Shown: positions 10,052-21,897, counted from the first letter of the stretch. The stretch: DNA of 64,000 bases from Thelonectria olida (GCA_020736575.1 JAGPYM010000034.1:248001-312000); one strand, 5' to 3'. Translations and numbers: made by a program. Notes: a model not told the origin generated them from the letters alone.

Positions 10052-12739
10052 ATGGATCCAGTCTCCGCCATCGGGCTTGCATCCAGTTTGGTCCAACTCG
10101 TTACATTCACAGGCGACCTCCTCTCTAAAACCCGGGCCATCTATCACTCTGCTGATGGCAGCCTCCAAGAGCACGGAGAGCTTGAAGCAATTACCAGAGC
10201 GCTTGAGTCTCAGAATAGACGGATCGCCGTGCAGTCTAGTTCACTAAGGCTCGGCTCACTAGAGACAACTAAAGACCTTCTCACCCTATGTGACGGTGTC
10301 CGAGACCTTACCAGAGAGCTCACCAAGAAGATTGACGCTCTCAAGGCACATGACTCCGGCAGCAAGTGGGATAGCCTTCGCTTGGCACTCAAGAGCGTCT
10401 GGGAGGAGAAAGACATTACAGATCTTGTGCGGAGGCTTGAGAGGTACAGGCAGCAGATTGACTCGATTCTTCTCGCAAGCCTACAGGAGAGACTCAACAT
10501 CTTCACCGCGACGTCGAAGGATCGGAATGCCAAGATTGAGCAGAACTTCTCCCGCATTATCGAATCGCTCAGGCCAGGCAGCGAATGGCACAGACAGCTC
10601 ATTGACACAGCGCGTCAAGGCCTGAAGGAGCAGAAATTGCTCTCTACCACCCAACTCAAGGACTTTTCCGCTTCCCTGTCAGCTGGCGCAGAACATGACC
10701 GAGAGAAGTTTCTCAAACTCCGCATGCTCGAATCATTAAAGTTTTCCGACATGAAAGATCGTTACGAACGCATCTCAGAGGCGCACAAGAGCACTTTCGA
10801 TTGGATCTTCCACGAGGCAGACGATGCCGAGGACGGGGGAGGTCACTGGGACAACTTTTCCAACTGGCTCATGTCAAACAAGCCCCTGTATTGGATCACC
10901 GGGAAGCCTGGCTCTGGGAAGTCTACCCTCATGAAGTACCTATCGGACGATAGACGTCTCAGGTCACAGTTGAGAGTCTGGAAAGGTGACAATCCGCTTT
11001 CCATGGGCAAATTCTTCTTCTGGAACTCTGGCACAGCCCTTCAAATGTCGGGAGTAGGACTATTGCAATCCCTTCTGTATCAGGCCGTTTCAGACTGGCC
11101 TGACGAGGTTCCCAATTTATTCCCGGACCGGTGGCAGTATCAACATTACTTTGGCTATGACAGTCGACCATGGTCCTGGAGCGAAGTGTCCAGTGGCTTT
11201 AAGAATCTCGTGGCCGACCAAAGAAAGTATTTCTTCTTCCTAATCGACGGTTTGGACGAGTTTGATGGCGACTGTGCAGAGCTTGCAGACCTTCTTCTTC
11301 GAACAACCTCATCCACGCCCAACGTGAAGCTGTGTCTTGCCAGCCGGCCGTGGTTGGTGTTTGAAGATGCTTTCCGGCAACGACCATCTCTTCGGGTGGA
11401 AGACTTGACGCTGAAGGACATCAGAATCTTTGCATCGGACAAGTTATCAGAGAACCGCATGTTTGAAGAGCTGCGGGCGCACGACCCCGACAATGCCCAA
11501 AAGCTGATCGAGGAAGTGACGGCGAGGTCATCGGGTGTCTTTCTTTGGGTGAGACTGGTGGTCAAATCACTGCTCGAGGGCTTGCGGGACGGCGACACTA
11601 TGGACGATCTGTCAGCACGACTTTACCTAATTCCAAAAGATCTGGAGGATCTTTTCCAGAAGATTCTTGGTGATCTCGACGCGACGTATTTCGAACAGGC
11701 GTCTCAAATCTTTCAAACCGTCGGCGCCTCTCTTGTCTCCTGGCAAGAGATCAATTCAAGGTCAAAGGGCGAGGAAACTTTAGAACTAAACAAAGATGGT
11801 AGTTCTCCTCTGACCTTGTTGACACTGTCGTTTATCGGAGAAGATGTTGACCGCGCACTCTCGGCCAAGTACGGCTCGCCCATGGACTGGGATCAGCAAT
11901 GCTACCAAGCCGAGAGGATGCGGCGTCGTCTCAGCAGTCGCTGCAAGGGCCTCGTAGAGGCGCCGACGTACGCAGATTCCGGGCCCAACACGACAGTTCA
12001 GTACCTGCACCGAACAGTAAAAGACTTCTTTCAAGAAGACAGGATGAAGAGGTTTCTGCTGGCCGGCACCAAGGACACCTTCAATCCTCACGTGGCTCTC
12101 TGCTCTGCCCTCGTCCGGCATACAAAAGCCATCAATCCCAAAGAGGATGACGAAAGGAGCATGAAAATGTTTAGTAGGCTCATTGGACAATTCATGGTGC
12201 ATTGTCATTGGCTTGAAGCACGACGAAATCCCAGCTATGTTTCTTTCCTGGAGGAAATGGACAAGACGACCGAGGCAATTTTCGACGACGAAGACGCGCA
12301 CTTGTACACGGATCTGCCGCACTGGACACAACGAGTAGATCCCTCCGTTAGTACGAGCAGCAGGGTACACTCGGTACTCGATTATGCCGTGGCCCGATCC
12401 CTCACTCATTACGTGAGGGCTCAGCAGGCAGCTGGCGGTGTGCCCGCGTCCAACGTGAATCGACAGTACCTCGATGATTATGCGACGGAGAACCGCGACC
12501 AGGAAATGACAGACTTGCTGGGATCGCAGCCATCACGACAAGGTAAAGTTAACGAATCAAATAAGAATGTGATGCAGTCGGGACAGAAGGTGACTGGATT
12601 TCGGCAATCGCAGCCATCTCAAGTAGGTATAGTTAACGAATCAAATAGGAATGTGGTGCAACTGGGGCAGAAGAGGACTGGGCTTCGGCACAAGATAAAG
12701 TCATTATGCTCGCAATACTTTCACAAGTCTAAAGGTTGA
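10052..12739 (+). CDS. NLR-like STAND protein: HeLo-like N-terminus, NACHT, C-terminal motif repeats
   Basis: Single exon of 895 aa. The N-terminus MDPVSAIGLASSLVQLVTFTG is typical of the fungal HeLo-like/STAND N-terminal domain, which in characterised relatives includes membrane-acting cell-death domains. Helical, coiled-coil-prone sequence runs to about residue 230. The NACHT NTPase starts at about 275: Walker A GKPGSGKST (G284-T292) and Walker B FFFLIDGLDEFD (D399), then LCLASRPW (sensor region). A winged-helix-like region with VQYLHRTVKDFF follows. There are no WD, ankyrin or TPR repeats. Instead the last 70 residues hold two 28-residue copies of a Gln/Asn/Ser/Gly-rich motif. By analogy, such proteins sense non-self and trigger regulated cell death or heterokaryon incompatibility. 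A MITE sits 166 bp upstream. Confidence 0.9.
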   Translation: MDPVSAIGLASSLVQLVTFTGDLLSKTRAIYHSADGSLQEHGELEAITRALESQNRRIAVQSSSLRLGSLETTKDLLTLCDGVRDLTRELTKKIDALKAHDSGSKWDSLRLALKSVWEEKDITDLVRRLERYRQQIDSILLASLQERLNIFTATSKDRNAKIEQNFSRIIESLRPGSEWHRQLIDTARQGLKEQKLLSTTQLKDFSASLSAGAEHDREKFLKLRMLESLKFSDMKDRYERISEAHKSTFDWIFHEADDAEDGGGHWDNFSNWLMSNKPLYWITGKPGSGKSTLMKYLSDDRRLRSQLRVWKGDNPLSMGKFFFWNSGTALQMSGVGLLQSLLYQAVSDWPDEVPNLFPDRWQYQHYFGYDSRPWSWSEVSSGFKNLVADQRKYFFFLIDGLDEFDGDCAELADLLLRTTSSTPNVKLCLASRPWLVFEDAFRQRPSLRVEDLTLKDIRIFASDKLSENRMFEELRAHDPDNAQKLIEEVTARSSGVFLWVRLVVKSLLEGLRDGDTMDDLSARLYLIPKDLEDLFQKILGDLDATYFEQASQIFQTVGASLVSWQEINSRSKGEETLELNKDGSSPLTLLTLSFIGEDVDRALSAKYGSPMDWDQQCYQAERMRRRLSSRCKGLVEAPTYADSGPNTTVQYLHRTVKDFFQEDRMKRFLLAGTKDTFNPHVALCSALVRHTKAINPKEDDERSMKMFSRLIGQFMVHCHWLEARRNPSYVSFLEEMDKTTEAIFDDEDAHLYTDLPHWTQRVDPSVSTSSRVHSVLDYAVARSLTHYVRAQQAAGGVPASNVNRQYLDDYATENRDQEMTDLLGSQPSRQGKVNESNKNVMQSGQKVTGFRQSQPSQVGIVNESNRNVVQLGQKRTGLRHKIKSLCSQYFHKSKG
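12524..12691 (+). repeat. 84-bp tandem duplication (two 28-aa units) in the NLR C-terminus
   Basis: Copy 1 is 12524-12607 and copy 2 is 12608-12691, head to tail and in frame. Each encodes SQPS, then VNESN(K/R)NV(M/V)Q(S/L)GQ, then TG(F/L)R. Copy 2 carries VQLG, which fits the [IV]-Q-[IVLC]-G core of RHIM-type amyloid motifs; copy 1 has MQSG instead. Confidence 0.85.
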
Positions 12740-13300
12740 GTTGGCGTACAGCGTACAGTCACCTACGTTTGTGCCTGAATAGTATGACAGACATTAGGCA
12801 TGTGAAATGCTGCAAGATTCTGAGGCCATCATGTTTTAGTTTATACCCCTAAGTTGTTGATTCGATAGATTTACTTGGCGCGAGCAGCCATGTTTGGCTA
12901 CATGCTCATTCATCCTACAGTTCTGTACGCAGATTACACCAGCCCTTTCAACCAACCAGCTTGTCGTCACCTCTCTCTAATCCACGTGCGAATACGTATC
13001 GATTCTTGTTTGAAACAATAACCTATCAAAAATTGTTCCATGAACAGAAAACAACCTATGTCGTTAGAGTTGGTGTATACATTGAGACACATCTACGAAA
13101 TTGCGAACATTCACATGCGGTGTTGCTCGCTTTTTGGTGGAGAATGACAAGGATTGAGCATGGATATAGCGCTAACCGAATTGGGTAATGGACGCGTGTA
13201 GGCTAGGCTGAGTAATCTCAGCGTTTCATCAAGGGGATTCATCTGTCCTCCCTAAGCTCACGCCAACAACAGACAAGAAGAAATGTCGTAATCTCGCAAC
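12740..13300. other. Intergenic, no gene seen
   Basis: 3' flank of the NLR gene and promoter of the mannosyltransferase. Nothing else recognised. Confidence 0.5.
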
Positions 13301-14749
13301 ATGCGGCTGGCTCTACGATGGATATCGTTTCTCGTTCTGGCCATCTTCTTACTGGTCTATCTTTATCCGTCTGGCACCTCCAGCTTGACCGATGTGAGCA
13401 CCAAGATCTCATGGCCCAGCGCACTGGGAGGCCAGCCTGATATTCCCCAACCACCAGAACATCTCGTTGATTTCTGGCGAACATGGAGCCACATCATCTA
13501 TAATTCTCGGCCACAGACCGACTCTCCGATTTCCATCTTCGGCACGGCGTCAACACTGGCACCGTCTGAGCCAGATGACGCTCGAACTCCGTATCGCGAC
13601 CTCGTCGTCAGCTCCGACGAGGACATGGAGCAATTGAGGGCGTCACACGAGCGATTTGTCGGGAACTTCGAAATGTCCCACAGCAACGCGACCAGCTGGT
13701 TTCAGGGTCGAGGCGTCGTCATGGTCGGCGGAGGAGAGTACTTTGGCCCAGCAATCATTGGCATTCAGATGTTAAGACGCACCGGCAGCTCACTCCCTGT
13801 CGAGGTGTTTGTGCCTAACGAAAAGGAGTATGAGGCCGAGATATGCGAAAACTACCTCCCGAAGCTCAACGCAAAATGTGTGGTGCTCTCGCAATTCCAG
13901 ACTCGAGGCTCCCCGAAAGGACTGAAAATCAGCCACTACCAGCTGAAAGCCCCAGCGTTGTTGCTGTCTTCGTTTGCGGAGGTTCTTCTTCTGGACAGCG
14001 ACAGCATTCCTTTGGTCGATCCCAGCAAGGAAATATTCGAGACAGAGCCGTACCTATCCAATGGGCTCATCACTTGGCCCGACTTCTGGAGAGCAACCGA
14101 GTCACCCCAGTTTTGGAACATCACTGGACTGTCATCCTACCCAGACAATTTGTCTCCGTTTTCTAGCGAGTCCGGGCAGCTTGTTATCAACAAGGGAACG
14201 CACCTTGACGCCCTTCTCTTGGCGACTTACTACAATCTCTTTGGCCCGGATCACTATTACCCTCTCTTGAGCCAGGGAGCCCTAGGACAAGGCGACAAGG
14301 AGACATTCATGGCTGCCGCTGTCGCGTTAAATGCGTCACATTACAGAGTCAAGACTCCCGCCTTGGGTCTTGGAAGATACGACGGCAAGACACAGAAAGG
14401 CACGGCGCTTCTCCAGTATCTCCCTTTCGACGACGCGAACCGGAGCCAAGGAAGCGCCATCCGCCCTGCGTTCCTCCACTCCAACACACCAAAAATGAAC
14501 GCCGGCCATCTCGTGGACGAGGGGGACTTGGTTGCAGTTGATGGAAAGTCCAGGCTGAGGCTGCTGGGCCCAAAGTCAGATCTTGTGCATCTTTTCGGAT
14601 TCGATGTGGAGGATACCCTTTGGGACCTGTTGGTGCAGACTGGCTGCGAACTGGCTGACAGTGTTCGAGAGTGGAAGGGTAGAGAAAATCTTTGCGAGAG
14701 ACTGACGGAGCATCATCAGCTGGTGTTTGACGAGAATCCCGATGCATAG
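13301..14749 (+). CDS. Alpha-mannosyltransferase, MNN1/MNN2-type (GT71-like)
   Basis: Single exon, 482 aa. It is a type II membrane protein: a short basic cytoplasmic end, one transmembrane anchor at residues 5-22 (ALRWISFLVLAIFLLVYLY), then a luminal stem and catalytic domain. Family landmarks are GRGVVMVGGGEYFGPAIIGI near residue 140, LKISHYQLKAPALLLSSF, and LLLDSDSIPL with the DxD pair D232/D234 that binds Mn-GDP-mannose. Members act in the Golgi and add alpha-linked mannose to N- or O-glycans or to cell-wall mannan. The length fits single-domain fungal MNN2-like proteins. It lies between two NLR-like genes, and nothing suggests a shared function with them. Confidence 0.87.
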   Translation: MRLALRWISFLVLAIFLLVYLYPSGTSSLTDVSTKISWPSALGGQPDIPQPPEHLVDFWRTWSHIIYNSRPQTDSPISIFGTASTLAPSEPDDARTPYRDLVVSSDEDMEQLRASHERFVGNFEMSHSNATSWFQGRGVVMVGGGEYFGPAIIGIQMLRRTGSSLPVEVFVPNEKEYEAEICENYLPKLNAKCVVLSQFQTRGSPKGLKISHYQLKAPALLLSSFAEVLLLDSDSIPLVDPSKEIFETEPYLSNGLITWPDFWRATESPQFWNITGLSSYPDNLSPFSSESGQLVINKGTHLDALLLATYYNLFGPDHYYPLLSQGALGQGDKETFMAAAVALNASHYRVKTPALGLGRYDGKTQKGTALLQYLPFDDANRSQGSAIRPAFLHSNTPKMNAGHLVDEGDLVAVDGKSRLRLLGPKSDLVHLFGFDVEDTLWDLLVQTGCELADSVREWKGRENLCERLTEHHQLVFDENPDA

Positions 14750-14924
14750 GGATGATGGCATAGATTTGTGATTTCCTTTTTTTCTTATATAGAACTGGGA
14801 TGGGATCTTGTTCAATCTAATTACCCCGAACAGACGTTTGGCATTGATCATATCTTTGCATTTTGTATCCAACTCAACGAGACAGCACCTCGTTGGATGA
14901 ACATCTGCATTCACTTCTCTCCAT

Positions 14925-17900
14925 TCAGGAATCAGAAGCCTCAGATTCCGTGTCTGACGCGTCCGAAGACGAAGACGAACTCGTAGCTGAATGCAAGTCC
15001 TCCTTATCAGCCTCAGAATCCTCCTCCTTAAACCACGGCCCTTGCTGTTCAAAGTCATGGCTGGTTGGATGGAAGAGAGCGACATGGGGATGGCACTTCC
15101 AACAGTAATTAGTGTCCGCACACGTGAGACAGTGGTAGGCAAGGCCTCGGATAATCTGTTATGGCGTTAGTGAGGATGAAAACGATTATGTTGGTGTTGC
15201 TTACAGCTTCGCATCCATCGCATGAAGATCTTCTAAGATTGCCCTTCTTGGACTTGAACTCGTCTGGTTCATCGGAATCGTTGCCGCCGTCCTTGTTTGA
15301 ATTGGAACCCTCGGCTTCATCATCACCCGTGTTCTCTTTTGCTTCCTTCTCCTTCTCCTTCTCCTCGTCAGAAACAAGGCCGTGCTTGAGCAACTCTATA
15401 GCCTCGTCGCACCCCTCAGTGTATGAGAATCGCGCAATCTTGAGAGGCGTCCACTTCTCGTCGTTAACCTTTGCTACGACAATTCGGTTCGCTCCGTTCT
15501 CGAGGAGCAGCTTGAGTGTCTGAGCTTGGTCGCAATACTCAGTTGCGAAAATTGGACTCAGGGACGTGGAAGGTCCACGGGCTGCCCAGCAAAGCGGCGT
15601 CCACCCGTCAATGTCTGGCACATCGAGCGCCGTCTTGTCTGTGAGGAGTGAGAGGATCTTTTCAACCACCTGGGCCATGCAAGCCAGCGCGGCCCAGTGC
15701 AGTGCGGTTCGACCCATCTTGTCGGCAGCATTGATGTCGCCGCCCTTCCCAAGAATCGCATCAAAGCTCCTAATGCCGTTGAGTGCGGCAAAGTGTATCG
15801 GCATCCGGCCTACGTCGTCTCTCACGTCAATCTTTGCGCCCTCTTGCTCCATGATGAGATTGATGGCGCCCGAGGAACCTTGCAAGGCGGCGGCGTTGAT
15901 AGGATAGCCTAGCAATCCGCTTTTCACTGTCACATCCGCACGTCGCTCTTTGGGGCGAGCGTGAGGCTTGTCTTCTTCTATGTCGAGAAGGTAGCGGATC
16001 AAAGGCTCAGGTTCTGGGTCGTAGGCGTAGTTGGACGGCAGGCAGGCTGCTATTAGCGGAGTACCGGCAATTCCATCGCAGGTTTGGGTCACATCAGCGC
16101 CGTGCTCGACCAAGAGCTTCACGAGTTCCATGTTTTGTGACCGACAAGCCAGATGAAGAGGTGTACCCTCGCCTGGGGAGAGGCTATTCACGTTGGCTCC
16201 CTTCTTGAGGAGATACTTGACACGATCTAAGCAATCCGGGGTTCGAAGTTTCGCCGCTTCCGCAAGCGGCGTGTTGCCAACGCCGTTCTTGGCTTCAATG
16301 TTTGCGCCGGCGTTGACGAGGCGCTTGAAGTTCTCCAACGAGACGTCCTGGACGTGAAGAGCCGTTGCATCGTATTCGTTCGTCTGGTTCACGTCGATTC
16401 TGGATGGAAACTCCAGCATCGTTGGAAGTCGGTCCCCGGTGGCGGCTTGATGGAGGACGGGGAGTCCCTGCTTGGACTTGTGCTTCATATCGGCCTCAGC
16501 CTCCGCGATAAGGCGGAAGGTCTCATCATCACCGTGTCCAGTGGTGCACATCAAAGCCGTCCATCCGACCAAGTGCTCGGCATCACCAGTGTACTCTAGC
16601 TCCGTCGAAGCACCGTGCTCTAGCAAGAGCTTCACACTATCTGTGTACTTGAACCAAGCAGCGTACATGAGCGTCGTGAAGCCATTGTTATTGCCAAGGT
16701 CGGGTTTAGCGCCCTTCTCGAGGAGGAGCTGGAGGCTTGGCGAATCGGCAGCGGCAAAGTAGAGAGGAGCAAGATTAGCTTCGTCCAGCTCGTTGACCTT
16801 GATATCATCCCTCTCCAACAAGAGCGAGACGATGCTGGTGTTAAGGTCCATAGCAGCAAGCAATAGGGTGCTTTGGCCTTTTGAATTGGTGATGTTGACA
16901 TCGGCACCATGATCTAAGAGGCGTCGCACGATGAAATCCTTCTTCTCATGCCTGTAGGCAAGAATTAAAAGCGGAATTTCATACTCGTCCTTAACATTCA
17001 AGTCTAGATCGAGCTCTAGGAACCGGTCCAGCACATCGAGTATGTTTGCTTTGGGGTTGGAGAAAGAATTGACGACGATTTGAATGAGAAGGGGAGGATT
17101 GATCAACTTGCTGCTAGGGTTGGCCCCCTTGGCAAGAAGTATGTTGCACACTTCTAGATGACCGCCGACGGCAGCATAACGCAAGGGAGTTCCGTCGAAA
17201 CCGCGGATATCTATTCTCGCCTTATTATCGAGGAGAAGTTGGACACAACGCTTAAAACCCTCGTCAGCTGCCACAATAAGAGGAGCCCAATTCTCCTCCG
17301 TATCTGGGATACTCATGTTGGGATCGGCGCCCAGACTCAACAGCTGTTCGACAGCCTTGTATTGTCCCCACACGCTTGCCAGATACAGGGCGGTGAAGCC
17401 ATCACCCTCGTGGGCCTCGACGTCAAAGTTGCCTTCTTCCACAAGAATCTTGATAATCTTTGCATGCCCTTGTGCCGCAACAAGATGCAGAGTGTTTCTG
17501 CCATATGCGCCACAGAATGTAGTATCAGCGTTGTGTTTTAGCAAAACTTGAACCGTCTTTGCGTGGCAGTTTCGCGCTGCTTGGAAGAGCGGCGAAGCAC
17601 TCAAGACGGCCTTGACTTCCGTCTCAGGATCAGGAGAGCATCCCAATGTGAGTATCTTGTCAGCAAATCGATCAAGGCCTAGCCAACCCGCCCTGTACAA
17701 GAGGACAGGTGGCCAAGAAATGGCCTTGGTATCCTCGCTCTTGGATGCGATGTAATCCAATAACTCGAGAGCCACATCCTCATCTCCAGAGGAGCATACA
17801 GCTGCGAGAGCCTCCACAAGTTGACTTTCGGAGAAATTGAAGTCTTTGAGAAGAAGCCGAATAGTCTTGGCCTGACCTTTCGAAGCCGCCTCGAGTAAGC

Positions 17901-20900
17901 CACGGAATGCATTCGCCTGGTCCTGGGGTTTCAACACATCGAGCAGCCCAAGTCCTGCGAAGATGGGGAATAGGGTCTCCGAAGGCGTGGTACTCTTCGT
18001 GACGGTGTTAGCGAGAGCCCAGTGTCCTCGAGCCAATGCTTCCGCGAGGTTTCCAGAGACAGATTCTGAAAGCACCCTTGAAAGATCAGGGCGCGAGGAG
18101 GATAGGGAGTAGTGGTGAGTCCAAGCTTGGATGGCATAAGAGGCGAGATTTGAGCGATCCGCGAATGTAGGTGTCTCAAAAGTCTTGGAGTCCGTGACTT
18201 GGAATGTCTTGTCGATCAGTTCTCGGACACTGGCTCGGGAAAGATACTTGAGACACAGATCCGTGATTTCGGAATGAGCAGTCTCTTTGACTTCCTCCCA
18301 AAGGTACTTTGGTCTGCTGGGTGGTCTCTCCGCCATGCTACCTTCAACCATGATGTTGTGAAGTCGCGGATGCCGAAATCTGACCTCGTTTTGGACAACC
18401 TCTACGATACCAGCCAACCACCCCAGGATCTTCGAGATGACGCTCTCGACTACAGATAGACGAGGGACAATACCGTCTCGATCTTGATCGGACTCAAAGC
18501 AGAGAACTGTGGCAAGTTCCCAAATAGTGAGTGGTCTGACTGAGTATAGAAGCCACGAGAGGGCCCGTCGAAGAGTGTCTTGGTCAGGCACTTTTCTGAG
18601 CACCCAGTCTAAGACCTTTTCCAGAGTTTCGTCATTCCGGGCTTCGTCCTCCTTAGCCTCGCTTTGGGCAAGGTCCAAAGTAGCCAGAATCTCCCGGGTC
18701 GAGCTTTTATCAGGCCATTCGTCAATGAGTATAACCTGCTCACAGATGATATGGCGGGCCAACAGGTCGAGATTGGCAATGGAATGCAGTTCCTCTCGCA
18801 CTTCTTCGCTCTGTAAGGTAAGTTCTGGTCGACTCTTCGTCATTCTGGACAGCTCGTCTTCAATGTCGGCCTTGGTGTCAGGCATCAGGCCCGACGCCGT
18901 GAGATCAATCGTCACACAGAAGGGGGCCAGGGCACCTGACAACTCCTCCGTGAGGGCGCCGGGCTTGTGGCTTGTGACGACGACTTTCCATGTTATCTCG
19001 CTAATTTGAGCCGCGTAGGCAAAGGATTCCAAAAAGGCCGTACGAGACCCCTTAGTGCATTCGTCAAAGTGGTTCAAAACACATATGACATGCTCGATTT
19101 CATCAGATAACCTGAAGCGCTCAAAGAGTTGCACGAGATCCAGCTCCGTCCACCCACGCTCGTGTTGCAGTTGCGTGGATAAGATTTCAATCCACTCACC
19201 CAAGCGAGGGTAATGGTTGATGATTTGTGCCAGGAAGGTAGAAAGCATGTCTCTGATGGAGTCGCATCTGACATCCCATCGATCGAAGGAGAAGTAAAGC
19301 ACAATTGTGGGCTTCGTCTCTTTGTCAGCGACGTCATCAAGGGCGATGAAAACTTGTTCGGCGGCTTCACGAACGCGGTTGCCGTGCATGTAGAGCAATT
19401 GGGGTCCTTGATGATCGAACCAGGCGCTGTACTCCTGAGTAAATGGAATACCACCCCCTTGTTGTGCGTCTGTGTGGAATGGGAAAACCGGTGATGCGAG
19501 GGATAGAATCTTGCGCTCAAAGCGAAACTGGGCCTCTTCTACAGTAGGGGCGAGATCTTAAGAAGACTCAATTAGTTGCTTATCCAGCTTGCGGAGGAGT
19601 CCAAGACAACGGAGCAGATCAAACGTACCATGTTCCAGAGTATTGAGGTACTTAGTCACAGCAACATAGTCGCTGTCATCGGGAACAGGTATTCGCTTCT
19701 CTAGAGGGATCCCAAGAATCGCAGTATGTGAGTCCAAAACCTGACCAACACAAGACTGAGGTTAACAGGCTGTCTGAGAGAGTCGCAGAGTTTCGAACGC
19801 ATATCTTACCCGGCTCATGTTTTTATCAGAGTTTGGGTCAGTGGAGTATACGCTGATGATCCTGTTTCTCAGAGGGATCTTGGACTCGACGAATATCCCG
19901 TTGATCTCGATGACGGCTTTTGCAAGCCCGCGTATGGAGGGCGCCGAGGGCCGCTGCACGTTCGAAGGTATGCCGCCAGTAACACTAGTAAAGAGGAAAT
20001 AGGAGAGCTTGTCTTCCATTTCGAGGTTAGTGAAGGCCCGGTGAGGACAACCTGCGAATACCTATTGGACATGAGATGAGGGCTCCAGCGTTTCTATGGC
20101 GAGAACTTACCAGCACTCGGGTCATCTCTGCTATTTCCTTCCAAGAGGACGAGGACCCCTCCAGCGCGGCTGTCGCAAGGGCCTGTGACGGGGTTAATGT
20201 GTGGCCTAATGAATAATTGATGAGGGTCTGAAACGCACATCTTTGACTATGATTCCTCCAATGTCGTTGGAATGAAAGCATATTATCCGTTTCTGTGAAG
20301 CCTTGTTAGCCTAGATGCACCTCATAAGGATTTCCGCATCACGTACCCTGGTTTCGTTCCGACGCCGCGCAGTCAGGCCTCGTAGCAGCTTCAATGCGAT
20401 TCGATGGATGGATTCACGACTTCGACTGCCGGAGAAAACTTGATTCGCATCGTACTCATAGGTTAGAGCTCTCGAACACGAGTTCAGGTCCTTGATGCAC
20501 TCTCTGACCCATGTGGACGACCCAGAGCCATTGCCGCCCTCACCGTCCCAGCGATCATATATCCCATGTATCACGACAAAGCTGAGGTACTTGTTAACGA
20601 CGAGTTGGTCAATTGTTCATGTGGCACTCACTCGACGCTTAGAATACCCTCGGGTAAGGCATCGTCGTCACGGAAGGCTATGCCACTCGCAACATGCACA
20701 GATTCAGCATCTGGATCCTCAACTGAGTGCTCAGTTGAATTTGCCTCTAAATCCTCATTGTCGGCATCTGGATCGGGCTCTGGTGCGGCATCGCTTTCAT
20801 TCTCGTCTCCGGCGCCTTTCTTCTCCTCATCTATCGTGTCTTCATTCGGGGTCGTCTCTGCTTGTGGCTGGGGAGAAGCAGCCCTCGACGAAACTGAAGC

Positions 20901-20939
20901 GCTGGAAGCCGATGACGAATCCGAACCCGGGTCTGACAT
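14925..20939 (-). CDS. Giant SERAC1-like hydrolase / degenerate NACHT / ankyrin / ZZ-finger protein (8 exons, 1871 aa)
   Basis: Exons in order: 20632-20939, 20347-20581, 20239-20292, 20111-20182, 19810-20061, 19629-19740, 15205-19556 and 14925-15155; phase is kept at every junction. Domains: an acidic, Ser-rich head (1-100); an alpha/beta-hydrolase of SERAC1 type (about 104-340: VVIHGIYDRW, TYEYDA, VFAGCPHRA); a NACHT-like module (about 385-780); about 20 ankyrin repeats (about 1000-1735); a low-complexity Lys/Glu linker; and a ZZ zinc finger formed across the last intron (CDGC, then CLTCADTNYCWKCH, then His). The tail is acidic and Ser-rich. Two active sites look lost. The hydrolase nucleophile elbow reads SNDIGG, with Asp191 where Ser is expected. 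The P-loop position reads LLYMHGNRVREAAEQ instead of GxxGxGKS. It therefore probably works as a scaffold or sensor, not as an enzyme. The 5' end is divergent from the 316-aa gene. Confidence 0.85.
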
Positions 20940-21897
20940 ATTTGTCGGTATATGCGGCCACGAAGAACCGTCAAACGCAGCACATGGATAGCGTTGTGTT
21001 TTCGTACAGTCGGCCGAGTCGAGCAGCAGCCTCGTGAATCAGACAAGCCTCGCGTATGTTTATCTCGAGGGCCGCGAATTCAGTGAATTGCTTGCGACGC
21101 TTTGGACGTGACGGTGACAAGCTTGCTAGCCTCCACACTGGATAGCGAGTGCGTGGTGAGCCAGGGTACGAGGGAAGAAAATTGCGCATAGAGCCAAGGA
21201 ACGAACAGGACAACGCCAGTAAGCGCTGGCACTTTTGGTGCAGCTTCACAGACCCGGCAAATCACTCGCAGTTATCTTCTAGGATTGGTCGCCTGTTGCT
21301 TTGCACTCATGGCCCCGTTCGTAAGGATGATGAATGGATCCTGGAGCGGTTGGGGGCCAAAATTATCCAGTCAGCTTCATGGGGAGAATACGGCATGCAT
21401 TCCCCTCACCTGACACGATCCAAGGATACGAAAGACGATGTTGGTCCCTCGCTGCTTGGTAGTTGTGCGCTTTGCCAAGGCATCGTATCCCGACTGATGA
21501 TTGGAGAGCGGGGGATTGGGCATAAGTGAAGTTGCATGGTAGCAAGGAGGGCGCTTGCGGCTGCAGTGCCTGAGGCAAGGGGCGATGTGATTACAGGGGT
21601 GTCAGCTCACGCTTGTTGGGTTACGCTGTCACAGAAGATGCCCCTCCTGCGGCCCGTTGCTACGCTGCCGACCCATCATCACCAACATAGACTAGTGAAC
21701 ATGGCGTGTTCTGTGACCAGCGGGTTGGCCGGCGCCATGGGATGGCTTGTGGGACGCCTTGCGGGACGATGATGGAGATAAGGAGTGGACATGAAGAAGC
21801 CGTTGGCATAAAGCTAGCCCTGTCCATTTTGACGCTTGACATCACCTTGCTCCGGCAGTACGAGGGGTAACTGAACCACAACGAGAGACGAGACAAG
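20940..21897. promoter_or_regulatory. Shared divergent promoter region, 0.96 kb
   Basis: Lies between the starts of the ankyrin/ZZ giant gene (minus) and the 316-aa gene (plus). Only short shadow ORFs and no clear motif; the divergent arrangement is the evidence for co-regulation. Confidence 0.45.

Noticed and set aside
11786..12409. 207-codon minus-strand frame inside the NLR gene
   Set aside because: Antisense shadow; no motif and no start context.
14576..15142. 188-codon minus-strand frame spanning the mannosyltransferase end and the ZZ exon
   Set aside because: It is out of frame with the ZZ exon (14925-15155), whose zinc ligands are met only in the chosen frame, and antisense to the mannosyltransferase.
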